NCBI GenBank assembly: GCA_965248905.1
Contig: CBDFKS010000005.1
Coordinates: 62,001 to 126,000, forward strand
DNA from: CBDFKS01 sp965248905
GTDB lineage: Bacteria > Chloroflexota > Dehalococcoidia > Lucifugimonadales > JAGWBF01
Length of the DNA stretch: 64,000 bases
Direction: 5' to 3'
In this document: in pieces, positions 34,847-43,706 of the stretch
Position numbering within the stretch: position 1 is the first letter of the stretch
How the letters are laid out: every line of letters begins with the position of its first letter
Notes under the pieces: generated by a model
What the model saw: the letters and a program-made list of their open reading frames with translations, nothing else
Database searches by the model: none
Told to the model about the DNA's origin: nothing
Position numbers and translations under genes: made by a program

Positions 34847-36287
34847 ATGGTGTCCTGATTCCCCCTTTAAGGAGAGGGGCGTCTCCCCAAGGTACGTCGG
34901 GCAGGTTGCGTTGCCGGCGCACCTCATTGATAGTAACCACTCCCCGGTCCAGCAGCTTCACGTCCCTGTCTACCCTGTCGTTCTCATTCTCCCTTAGCGC
35001 TTCGATCGCCCCCAGGTCGAACTCCACCTTGAGCTCCGGGTAGCCCAAGCGAGGTAACAGCTTCTCGTTTAGCTGCTCCTCCAGGAACTTGATCTCGGGT
35101 ATCATGGTATTGCGCCAGAACATCCTCTCCGCTGCGTTGATGTTGGAGAAGGTCGCCCTCTGCAGGTCCGACAACATGGGCAATGGGACACCGTACACCC
35201 GGCTCACGTCCTCCAGGCTCCAACGAAGCCCCTGGATGAACTCCATCTCCCGCTGGTTGAATCCTAGGGTCTTGATGTCCTTGATGAAGCTGGCTATGGC
35301 TGGACGGTGGGCGTTGCCGGGCCCCTGGTAGCGCTTCTCCCAGCGCTGATAGAAGTCTTCTACCTCTTCCTCACTCATGGATTCCTCAGTGGTGAATATC
35401 ATATCGGGCTGAGCCGAGTTCCTGAAGAAGTTGCGGTTGAACTTGAGGGCGTCCATGCCCATGTCCGCCGAGAGTCTCAGCGGGGCTATGGGAGACAGCC
35501 CTGCGTACTCCTCCATGGGATTGAAGTACCGGATCCAGATAATCTCGTCGGCGGTGTAGGCCACCGGCCCCGTCAGTCCGAAGTAAACGTAGCCCTTGAC
35601 GTACTTTTGCTTGTCCGGCAGGACTCGGACCCGGTCCGGGCGCAAGGGCCAGATCTCCCACCGACCTGCTTCGTCCCGGTCCAAGGCCCAGAACGCTGAC
35701 CCCCACAGGCTGAGATAGGTCTCTGAGGCACGCCACAGCTCTCCCCGGCTGTATCACCGGTTTACCTTGTCCAGCAGCTGTTGCACGGGATGAGCCTCGC
35801 CGACCGGAAGCCATCCCTTCTTGTTGGAGGTGCTAATTGACCTGGGCATGGCTGCTCCCTGGAAGGGATTCCCTAACTGGCCCGTCCGAACCGCGGTTCC
35901 ATCTACCCCGTCGGGCCGAAAAACGACCAGCGACGGGCGGGCCAAGGCTTCGCTCCGTATCTTGATAGCCGAGTGTATTGACACGGAGCTGGCGTAGTAG
36001 CCGCCGTAAACGGTCCGGGCCCAGTCCTGGCCGATTCCCGCGGTCTCCTTGAAAAGGTCCAGGTCCGAGGCGGCGGCCCGGTTGCTTTTCGTGCTGAAGG
36101 GCTTTACGCCGCCGCGCCCAGGCGCATGCGGCCCCTTTGTCGCGGTAGACATCGCTGGAGATATTTCCAATACTTTTCTTGCCATACCCAACGCTTTTGA
36201 AATACCGGGAAATACAGTCCTTCGCATGCCCAAAATTCCAACGAGCGAGTCTACTAAAGTTCCTCCCTTTCCTTCCATTGCAGCCAT
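34827..36287 (-). pseudogene. Phage portal protein gene, broken
   Basis: HK97-type portal. The frame from 36287 (ATG behind AAGGAGAAGCAG) runs to an in-frame TGA at 35754-35756 after 177 codons, then continues in the same frame (YSRGELWRASETYLSLWG, ARRYQGPGN-type wing, TLGFNQREMEFIQGLRW, YGVPLPML) to a TAA at 34827 supplied by the IS630 end. So it has a nonsense codon, and the C-terminus is replaced by GIRTPSSTQST. Trp is often found at such a position, so TGG to TGA is likely. The protein is unlikely to assemble. Confidence 0.8.
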
Positions 36288-36389
36288 CTGCTTCTCCTTA
36301 TAACCATATTCCCTCTCATGTGGGAGAGGGTTAGGGTGAGGGCGCCCTCCTAAATCCGAGTAAACCGGGTGTTGCTCAGACCATGAACC

Positions 36390-37736
36390 CTAGCCCCACA
36401 GCTTCACCTTTCGTTTGCTGGACAGCAAGGCCAGCATTAGGGCATCGGCCTTATCGGGCGACGGCACACCCCGACGTCGCATCTCATCCTTGCTCTCCAT
36501 GACAACATGGCCGAGGCTGTTAAAGCTGTATCGCAGCGCCGCCATTTGCCCTATCAGGTCGTTATCTGCAGGGATCCTTATGGCACCCTCGGTGAATAGC
36601 TGACGAAGTCTCCAGTATCCTTCAGCACGCATGTTGGCAAAGTGCTGATTATCCTGGGCAGGCCGGCCCACGTTGATACCCTGAACGTGATGGCCCTGTT
36701 CTCGCAGCCTGTCCACGACACCCGCTCCTATCCCCACTTCGTCCACGACTACCTCCTGAGGATTGCAGCTATCGATGGCCGCAACTATCAAGCCGGTCAG
36801 CTTCATGGTGTCCAGTCCGCGGTAGGCTTGAACATCCTCCACAACCATGCCCCGTCTTCGTAAGATTACGCTCTTGTCCGAACCGAATCTGGCAACGTCC
36901 ACAGCCAGTATTACCTGGTCTTCCTCGGAAGGCACCGTTGACTCCCCTCGGGTTGCTGCCTCCACCATGGAAAGGGCAATCAACGTATCCTCGCCCTGGT
37001 CCGGGAACTCTCCCAGGACACGTGCTTGGTAGATCGGATTCTCCTCACCCCAGACCTTCTTTCGCTCCTCCACCCACCTGTGAGTGGTGAGCCCTCGAGT
37101 GACAACTCGCCCTGCTTTCACGTTGGGACTTTCCAGGGCCGATATGGTAACGGTGTGGTACAGGGTTCTATCCTCGTGAAATGCGGCTCGAAATGTACCG
37201 CTCATGGTGGTGGGGTTGCCGATGAGCAGTAACCCGCAATACTCGGAGGTCATTATGGCTTCGATGGCCTCGTAAATGGTCTCCTCCACCCCCTCTGCCT
37301 CGTCCACCACGATGAGCATGTTAGGGCTATGGAACCCCTGGAACTCATCATCACTATCGGCGGAAAGCCCAAGGGCGAATCGAAACTCGGACATTTCCAG
37401 ACGAGTGTCCAGCAGCTTGCCACCTAGAGGGAACGCAGCCCTTCGGTACAATCTGTGCACCTCCCTCCACAGCACATGGCGGACCTGACGAAAGGTGGGT
37501 GCGGTGCTCAGCACCACCGCGGGATCATGGCAGCACAGGAACCAGAGGATGGCTACGGCGGCGGAAAAGCCTTTGCCAAGGCCGTTTCCAGATTTCACCG
37601 CCACTCTCTGGTGGTCCTTGAGGGCAGTCAGAACCTCCTCCTGTTTGCTCCACAAATCCGCTCCCAACACTTCCTTGGCGAACTGTACGGGCGATGTGCA
37701 GTGTTCGGGGCGGGGTTCATAGAGTGGTCTACTCAT
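36390..37736 (-). CDS. Phage terminase large subunit
   Basis: 448 aa from the ATG at 37736 (AAAGGAG about 9 nt upstream; an earlier in-frame codon lacks one). It packages DNA into proheads. ATPase: Walker A-like KSGNGLGKG and Walker B IVVDEAEG; TSEYCGLLLIGNP. The nuclease domain has Asp-rich LAVDVARFGSDKS, VVVDEVGIGAG and the C-terminal PDKADALML. The Walker A ends GKG rather than GK[ST], which is unusual. Frame intact. Confidence 0.85.
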   Translation of the reverse strand: MSRPLYEPRPEHCTSPVQFAKEVLGADLWSKQEEVLTALKDHQRVAVKSGNGLGKGFSAAVAILWFLCCHDPAVVLSTAPTFRQVRHVLWREVHRLYRRAAFPLGGKLLDTRLEMSEFRFALGLSADSDDEFQGFHSPNMLIVVDEAEGVEETIYEAIEAIMTSEYCGLLLIGNPTTMSGTFRAAFHEDRTLYHTVTISALESPNVKAGRVVTRGLTTHRWVEERKKVWGEENPIYQARVLGEFPDQGEDTLIALSMVEAATRGESTVPSEEDQVILAVDVARFGSDKSVILRRRGMVVEDVQAYRGLDTMKLTGLIVAAIDSCNPQEVVVDEVGIGAGVVDRLREQGHHVQGINVGRPAQDNQHFANMRAEGYWRLRQLFTEGAIRIPADNDLIGQMAALRYSFNSLGHVVMESKDEMRRRGVPSPDKADALMLALLSSKRKVKLWG

Positions 37737-37835
37737 CCAACGTAACTCCTTTGATAACGGGCGGATTTCGCAACATTGTTGCAATGGGCATGTTGACTGG
37801 GATGGAGCCTCTATCTTTGGGTCGCACCTACCAGA

Positions 37836-37988
37836 TTAACGAGACTGGTCTAACTGTGCCGCCTGGCATAGGGCGTTCCCGGGACTGAATAGAAAACCAC
37901 ATTCTTTGCATCGAAACACGTCGTTGTCCTCTTCCAGGTACTTTCCCAGCTTAATCAGTCTTACACAACCACATCGCCGACAGCGCAA
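37836..37988 (-). CDS. Small zinc-ribbon protein upstream of terminase
   Basis: 50 aa from a TTG at 37988, AAAGGAG 8 nt upstream. Two Cys pairs, CRRC and CKEC, plus a further CGC, give a zinc ribbon: CRRCGCVRLIKLGKYLEE then VFRCKECGFLFSPG. It is in the same direction as terminase, 100 bp before it. Small zinc-ribbon genes are common at this place in phage genomes. The frame could begin further upstream, but no standard start codon with a ribosome site is seen there. Confidence 0.6.
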   Translation of the reverse strand: MRCRRCGCVRLIKLGKYLEEDNDVFRCKECGFLFSPGNALCQAAQLDQSR

Positions 37989-38374
37989 GCCGTTTACTCC
38001 TTTCGCTCGACATATGCACGTAAAAAGAGAGGGACGTTCCCCGTTCCATGTTTCCCTGTTTAGTCTCGCGGTATCTTGCGAGTTCGGTGTGCCTCAGATA
38101 CTGTCGAAATTTTGGGTGCTACTAGGAATGCCGGGTCCGTCCCTGGCTATTTTCAGACTATCGATTGGCCTTCATTTACGTCAATGACAGCGTGGCAGGT
38201 TTCAACCCTTGGTGGTAAGGGATTTGGGGAACCGAGGGTCGTCATGAAGTGTGACAAAGGGGTTTTCATTCCGCCCTAAGGGTGCTGTCCCCGATGCAAA
38301 CGTAACATCGAAAGAATAAAGTGAATATAGAGGAGATAGATTCCTGTCTATGTCTTTGCGTTACACACTGAGCT
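37989..38374. other. Intergenic region right of the phage module
   Basis: About 390 bp with no confident gene. A 32-codon minus-strand frame (ATG near 38049) overlaps the zinc-ribbon gene and is not supported. There is no integrase, repressor or tRNA attachment site here. Confidence 0.35.
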
Positions 38375-40054
38375 ATGACAACTGTAGTCCCTGGAATATT
38401 CATAATTAGCGTTTTTCTCCTGGCCTCGTGGATAATCTTCGGGAGCCTCCTGAGCACATCCACTGACCAGGTGACAGCCATGGATGACGCCCGGGAGCGC
38501 TATGCCGAGCGACTACGGACCAATGTCAACGTTGCTTCAACTAGTGTCTCGGTCGTTACCCTAACCACAGGTGATTGCGCCAATTCTTATCTTGCGGTGG
38601 ACACGACGTTGGCTAATTCTGGAGATGTATCCATAGAAGATTTCTCCCAGGTGGATCTGGTGATGCTCTATACGAACGCTACGGGTGGTGAGACGGCCTC
38701 CCATCCAGGGTACGTTACCGGCAGTCTTGCTAATGGTAAGTGGACAGTGTCCAGCATAAACCCCGACAACTTCGGCGTTAACATCTGGGACCCCGACGAG
38801 AGGGCCACCCTACGGGCGAGGCCCAATCCCCTACCGAAATCCCAGAGTACGGGCACCGTCCTGGTGGCAACTCCTCAGGGGGTTTTCGATTCCGCGTACG
38901 TAGAGTTCGACTTCACCGACCCAGTAAGTAACGATTGCCGTTATCTTCACAACAACCCAACGCCACCAACCGGCGACACTGATCAGCAATCTTTCTTGAC
39001 GATGGATGAAACCACGCCCACCGCCGCCACGCTGTACAACTACGACCAGGACGTGGACACCAACCCCGGCCGTACTATAGTCAAGGGCGCCGTTGGCGTT
39101 GGAGAAACCGACGCGACTAAGTACCAGGTCTGGAGGACGGGAGTGCTAGCTGATTCTCTGACGCTCTCGGGAACCGTGGCAGTCGACCTGTGGGGCGCTA
39201 TTCAGAATTACCAGCAGAACAAAGAGGGAATCGTGACCATCTTTGTCAGAGACTACGACGGAAGCAGCCACACCGAGATCAACCAGGGGACGATGTACTC
39301 TGCGGATTGGCAATCCGGATCCTCCAGCTTTGTGCGCAAGGTAATACTCATTCCGGGTTTCGACTACACTATTCCCGCCGGGAATGAGCTGGAGATAAAG
39401 GTGATTGTTGGGAACCTTGCAGCCTCGGAGATGTGGTTTGCTTACGACACCCAGACCTACCAATCCCTCGTCAACCTATCTTACGTTCCCCCCACGTTCA
39501 CAACGTTGTACTACTTGCACAACGATCCCACGCCTGCCACTGCCGACACCGATGCCCAGTCTCCTCTGCCCTTAGACACCAACGCGCCTACAGGCGTAAC
39601 TCTGTACAACTACGACCAGAATTACGATGCCGACGCCGGGCGTATCTTGCAAAAGACTCCCCTTGGACTGAGCGAAAGCCAGTTGCAGAAGCACCAGGTA
39701 TGGAGATCAGGGTCACTGGCTGGCGACTTGGCGATAACTGGAGATGTCACTATAGATTTGTGGGGGGCGATCAAAGATTTCGGCCAGGATCAGACAGGGA
39801 TAGTTACGGTCTACCTGCGGGACTACAATGGCTCCACCCACACTGAGATCGGTAATGGCACAGTTTATGCGGCAGACTGGCAAGACGGCGCATCTACCTG
39901 GGTCAAGAGGTCGATCTTTATCCCTGAGCTTGGCTATACTGTGTCATCGGGCGACGAGCTGGAGGTCTTTATGGTGGTCGAGAATAGTTCCGGCTCGGAC
40001 ATGTGGTTCGCCTACGATACTACCGCTTATCCCAGTGTGGTTAAGATCCCATAG
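38375..40054 (+). CDS. Type IV pilin/archaellum FlaF-like surface protein with tandem beta domains
   Basis: 559 aa. An N-terminal hydrophobic helix (GIFIISVFLLASWIIFGSLL) is followed by an amphipathic segment and a beta domain (DTTLANSGDVSIEDF, VDLVMLY, ATLRARP) that resembles the outer domains of archaellum stator proteins FlaF/FlaG. Then come two repeats of about 165 residues (about 193-375 and 380-559), each starting YLHN-x-PTP and sharing LYNYDQ, VWR-x-G, D-L-W-G-A-I and MWFAYDT. No class III signal cleavage site is obvious. A membrane-anchored surface or filament-associated protein is likely. No other archaellum gene is nearby. Confidence 0.6.
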   Translation: MTTVVPGIFIISVFLLASWIIFGSLLSTSTDQVTAMDDARERYAERLRTNVNVASTSVSVVTLTTGDCANSYLAVDTTLANSGDVSIEDFSQVDLVMLYTNATGGETASHPGYVTGSLANGKWTVSSINPDNFGVNIWDPDERATLRARPNPLPKSQSTGTVLVATPQGVFDSAYVEFDFTDPVSNDCRYLHNNPTPPTGDTDQQSFLTMDETTPTAATLYNYDQDVDTNPGRTIVKGAVGVGETDATKYQVWRTGVLADSLTLSGTVAVDLWGAIQNYQQNKEGIVTIFVRDYDGSSHTEINQGTMYSADWQSGSSSFVRKVILIPGFDYTIPAGNELEIKVIVGNLAASEMWFAYDTQTYQSLVNLSYVPPTFTTLYYLHNDPTPATADTDAQSPLPLDTNAPTGVTLYNYDQNYDADAGRILQKTPLGLSESQLQKHQVWRSGSLAGDLAITGDVTIDLWGAIKDFGQDQTGIVTVYLRDYNGSTHTEIGNGTVYAADWQDGASTWVKRSIFIPELGYTVSSGDELEVFMVVENSSGSDMWFAYDTTAYPSVVKIP

Positions 40055-40106
40055 ACCCTTGGCCGAGGCGTGTCGTCAGGGTAGCTGGTCATAGAGTGTT
40101 GGAAAC

Positions 40107-40135
40107 TGAAAGGGCGGCCTCTAGTGGACGCCCCT
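40107..40135 (+). terminator. Probable terminator after the pilin-like gene
   Basis: GAAAGGGCG and CGCCCCTTTC form an 8-9 bp stem with one bulge and about 12 nt loop, followed by GGTGTTT. Fair but not strong. Confidence 0.45.
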
Positions 40136-40219
40136 TTCGGTGTTTAAATGCCTTTCGATTGTTACCCCGTCCTAGGACGGAGAGCCACCCTTCACATGGT
40201 GGGTGCTTGCCGGACTTTA

Positions 40220-40260
40220 TTCTGAGCGAGATGTGGATTCTTCACTTCGTTCAGAATGAC
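40220..40260. repeat. Short palindromic repeat (TTCTGAGCGA...TTCAGAATGAC)
   Basis: Relative of the GTCATTGCGAGC repeat; ends complementary over about 8 bp. Lies between the pilin-like gene and the convergent RdhA-like gene. Confidence 0.5.
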
Positions 40261-40292
40261 AACATTGCGAAAAAGGCTCATTGGGACACTGC

Positions 40293-41591
40293 CTAGGACT
40301 TTGCCTCCTCCGGCAAAGCGTCCCATTCGGTGTCCATAGAGTCCGCGGGCCCCTTGATCACCTCTTCCAGCTTGTTCCTGAACTCCTCGAACATCCTGTC
40401 GCCCTCTGGGCCCTCGGGGACCTCCCCCGCTTCAATCTTCTGCTTGAACTCTTCGAGGATGTGCCGGTCGCCATATCCTTCCGGTATGTGGAAGAAGTCC
40501 GATCGAAATCTAGGCAGCTCGCCTGGTCCAAAGTAGCCCAGACCTTGCATCTCATACCCTTCCAGGTTGTCGGTCCCTTTGCCAAGTATCTGTCCGGTAG
40601 CCGCGTAGTGCTCCATCACCGGCTTCATCCCGTACCTCTGGATGGGGCATACCTTCATGCAGATGGCACATTGGGCGTAGCGGGACATTACTGGGCGGCA
40701 GCGCTTGGCTATAATCTTGAACTTTTCTACGCCACGCCACCACACCTTCTCCCTCATAAGGGCACGCCCCGGGCATCGGTTCACGCACACCTGGCATATA
40801 GCACAGAAATTCTGTATGCCGTAGTCTACGGGCTTGTCGTAGGTGACCTCGGCGTCGGTGGTAATGATCATTAGCCTGTGGCGGGAGCCGAAGTGGGGTG
40901 ACAGCATATAACCCATGGCCCCCATCTGGCCCATGCCGGCTTCGACGAACATGGGAATAAAGGCGCTGCTAGCATCATTGGGGTGCTGGAACTGAGCATG
41001 ATAACCGAGGGAGCGGATGTAGTCCACCAGTTCGAGACCCATATCGCCGCCTCGTCTATAAGTGGCGAAGACCATCCTCTCGGCACTCTCGCTGGGGATA
41101 TTCTGAGTCCCCTCGTACTGCTGCTCTATGGCTATGCAGATGGCGTGGGGATAGGGCTTGACCCATTTTCTCCGGCTAAGATAGGTATAGCGGTTGTCAT
41201 ATCTGGTTATTCCCACCATCGCGAAGCCCAGCTCCAGGGTCTTTGCCTTGATCGCGGCGGTAACGTCCTTCCCAGGCACGGGCTCCGCGGTTGGCTCGAG
41301 TTCACCGGATTGACGGGCTGCCTTGGCCTGAGGCATCTGTAACCTTTCGTGCTCGTCACGCATCTCTTTGATATCGCTGGCTTCTCGGTCCCACCTCATG
41401 TAGCTGTAATGCTCAACATTGTGGCTTTCTATGGGGTAATTCCTGCTGTAGTAGTTCACGGTTTCTTGGTATTGAGGGGCCCCAGGCACAGTCTCCAACT
41501 CCTCGGCCACTGGAAATGTCTCAGGTTTGTCACTCGGATTTGGTCCCCTGAGGGTCGTTGGAACCGTAACGGTGTGTCCAACCTTAAGCAT
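40293..41591 (-). CDS. Soluble RdhA/QueG-like double [4Fe-4S] protein, copy 1
   Basis: 432 aa. It resembles the cobamide and iron-sulfur core of reductive dehalogenases and epoxyqueuosine reductase. Cluster ligands: Cys263, 266, 269 and 273 (C-x2-C-x2-C-x3-CP), and Cys298, 308, 311 and 315. Before them is the pattern GAMGYMLSPHFGSRHRL then TDAEVTYDKPVDYG, matching the corresponding dehalogenase region. There is no Tat signal and no rdhB anchor gene, so it should be cytoplasmic and not respiratory. A role as a B12-dependent reductase of an organic substrate is inferred. RBS GGAG. Confidence 0.7.
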   Translation of the reverse strand: MLKVGHTVTVPTTLRGPNPSDKPETFPVAEELETVPGAPQYQETVNYYSRNYPIESHNVEHYSYMRWDREASDIKEMRDEHERLQMPQAKAARQSGELEPTAEPVPGKDVTAAIKAKTLELGFAMVGITRYDNRYTYLSRRKWVKPYPHAICIAIEQQYEGTQNIPSESAERMVFATYRRGGDMGLELVDYIRSLGYHAQFQHPNDASSAFIPMFVEAGMGQMGAMGYMLSPHFGSRHRLMIITTDAEVTYDKPVDYGIQNFCAICQVCVNRCPGRALMREKVWWRGVEKFKIIAKRCRPVMSRYAQCAICMKVCPIQRYGMKPVMEHYAATGQILGKGTDNLEGYEMQGLGYFGPGELPRFRSDFFHIPEGYGDRHILEEFKQKIEAGEVPEGPEGDRMFEEFRNKLEEVIKGPADSMDTEWDALPEEAKS

Positions 41592-42012
41592 GGCGCTACT
41601 CCTTACTCTAACTTAGGCACGAGGGATTGGTTATACTTGTAACTCTTTTCTTCTCCTCTGTCAAGGAAACAAGGTAATAAGCTTCCCACGTCAAGGAGTC
41701 GTCCTAGCTTTTGCAGGGTCTTTCAGTTCTCCCTTACTGTCATTGCGAGTGGAGCGAAGCAATCTATCATGCTGGTTGCCACCAGCACCACCAAAGATGA
41801 AAATGGCACCTGGGCCCTCAACCCGACCTTCGGCCACCCTTCTCCCACTGGGAGAAGGGTCGGGGATGAGGGCCGCTTTCGTAGCGATGGCAATTTAAAG
41901 ACCCTGCTAGCTTTTGGAGGTTGATGGTGCTAGGCGGAACATGGGCAAAATGAAGGGGCGGCTCGTTCAAGCCGCCCCTACTAGCCGTCTTCTTACTGAG
42001 TAACTCGGCAAA
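41592..42012. repeat. Intergenic region with repeats and a terminator
   Basis: Between the two RdhA-like genes. Holds a half copy of the GTCATTGCGAG repeat (41739-41766) and a palindromic repeat CCCTTCTCCCACTGGGAGAAGGG (in part; 41838-41862). No gene seen. A 10 bp hairpin at the right end is listed separately. Confidence 0.6.
41954..41979 (-). terminator. Probable terminator of RdhA-like copy 2
   Basis: AGGGGCGGCT (41954-41963) and AGCCGCCCCT (41970-41979), 6 nt loop; minus strand continues with TCATTTTG, a weak T stretch. Located about 35 bp after the stop of the copy 2 gene. Confidence 0.6.
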
Positions 42013-43311
42013 CTAGAAAGGCATGCCACCGCGGTCTTTCTGATATTCAACCATCATGGCGTCCTCCGGTTCGCTTAGAACTTCCTTGTACTCTGCCATG
42101 AACTCTTCCCAGGCCTTGTCGCCTTCAGGACCTTCCGGCACCTCTCCGGACTCAATCTTGGACTTGAACGTTTTCAGAATGTACTGGTCTCTGCCACCTT
42201 CCGGCGTGTGGAAGAAATCTGAACCGAACCTGGGCATTTCACCAGGGCCGAAGTAGCCCATGTCTCGCAACTCGTATCCTTCCAGGTTCGTGGTACCTTT
42301 GCCCAGCACCTGTCCGGTCTCGGCGTAATGTTCCATCACCGGCTTTAGTCCGTACCTCTGGATTGGACACACTTTCATGCAGACGCCACAGGCAGCGTAG
42401 CGAGTCATCACGGGCCGGCATCGCTTGGCGATGATCTTGAACTTTTCCACACCGCGCCACCACACCTTTTCCCTCATCAAGGCTCGACCGGGGCACCGGT
42501 TTACGCACACCTGGCACACCGAGCAGAAGGCGTGAATCCCATAGTCAACGGGCTCGTCATGAGTTACGAGGGCATCGGTGGTAATGATCAAGAGTCGGTG
42601 GCGAGAGCCAAAATGAGGTGATAACAGATAGCCCATGGCGCCCTGCTGACCGATCCCTGCAGCTACGAACATGGGTATAACCGCGCTTGCGGCGTCGGCA
42701 AAGCTTTGGACTTGGGCGTGGTATCCAAGTGAGCGAATGTAGTCACCGAGCGCGAGGGCAGCAGCCCCACCGATTCTGTATGTTTTGAACACTGCTCTCT
42801 CGGCAACCTCTCCGGGAATCATCTGGGTGGTCTCGTAAGGCTGCTCTATCGCGATACATATCGCGTGGGGGAAGGGCTTCACCCAGGCTCTCTTGCTTTT
42901 GAATGTGTACCGGTTGTCGTAGGCGGTTATTCCGACGACCGCGAAGCCTAGCTCTAGGGCCTTCGCCTTTATCTCCTGGCTGACATCCTTACCCGGCGCC
43001 GGTTCCGCCGTTGGCTCTACGTCCCCGGACCGGTTGCATTCATCCACGATGGGTTTGTCCAGCTTGAAGTGTTCATGCTGAACGTCGAGGATGTCGCTCT
43101 CTTCCATAAGCCAGGTGAGCCAGGCGCCGTTTTCGACGTTATGGGTCTCGATGGGATAATTTCTAGTGTAGAAGTTTATGGTGTCTTCATCCTTAGGTGC
43201 CCCGGGAACGGTTTCCAGCTCCTCAGGTATGGGAATAGTCTCCTCTTCTGATCTTGGGTTTGGGCCCCTAAGGGTCTTTGGTACCGTAACGGTATGCCCG
43301 ATCTTTAGCAT
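42013..43311 (-). CDS. Soluble RdhA/QueG-like double [4Fe-4S] protein, copy 2
   Basis: 432 aa, clearly paralogous to the gene 420 bp downstream; the two have the same length, and all eight cluster Cys (263, 266, 269, 273, 298, 308, 311, 315) lie at identical positions. Motifs GAMGYLLSPHFGSRHRL, CSVCQVC and CGVCMKVCP are almost unchanged. The N-terminal 100 and C-terminal 30 residues differ most. RBS GGAGGAG before the ATG. The pair may have different substrates or form a heterodimer. Both lack export signals. Confidence 0.7.
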   Translation of the reverse strand: MLKIGHTVTVPKTLRGPNPRSEEETIPIPEELETVPGAPKDEDTINFYTRNYPIETHNVENGAWLTWLMEESDILDVQHEHFKLDKPIVDECNRSGDVEPTAEPAPGKDVSQEIKAKALELGFAVVGITAYDNRYTFKSKRAWVKPFPHAICIAIEQPYETTQMIPGEVAERAVFKTYRIGGAAALALGDYIRSLGYHAQVQSFADAASAVIPMFVAAGIGQQGAMGYLLSPHFGSRHRLLIITTDALVTHDEPVDYGIHAFCSVCQVCVNRCPGRALMREKVWWRGVEKFKIIAKRCRPVMTRYAACGVCMKVCPIQRYGLKPVMEHYAETGQVLGKGTTNLEGYELRDMGYFGPGEMPRFGSDFFHTPEGGRDQYILKTFKSKIESGEVPEGPEGDKAWEEFMAEYKEVLSEPEDAMMVEYQKDRGGMPF

Positions 43312-43706
43312 TCGACTCCTCCATAGCTGAGAGGCGTACTTCTACAGCTAAAATTTTGACCTACATACTATACCCATTTTGCCGGGTGATGTCAAGGAAA
43401 CCAATCCAGTGTTGGAAGCCTTTCATATTTCTGAGTGGACTAGACTGATAGGGCCATTACACGGCCATTTTGTGTCCATAAAGAGTCGTTCTGCTACTTC
43501 AAGTCAGAGTTTGTAGACATGGGAACGATTGGTGCATATAATGTTGGTTGCGAGGAAGGTACCGCCATCCATCGTACCCAAGCAGAGTTAGAGCAATGCG
43601 GGACGCGAGAGGACCGAATTACCGTTAGCGTCCCAAGATCATAACATCAAGAAATCCCTAATCCTTGTTTCGATATCCGGACCAGACTTCGCATTAGGAG
43701 GCTCCT
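43312..43706. other. Intergenic divergent region
   Basis: About 395 bp between the divergent RdhA-like and LLM genes. No gene, clear hairpin or known repeat is seen. It must hold promoters for both directions; a CATATAAT-like box is at about 43535-43545. Confidence 0.35.

Noticed and set aside
20409..36287. TGA read as an amino acid
   Set aside because: Two genes contain single in-frame TGA, but both have other damage and several healthy genes here end with TGA, including nadD.
37906..38279. Plus-strand frames right of terminase
   Set aside because: No ribosome sites; the minus strand here holds a better zinc-ribbon gene.
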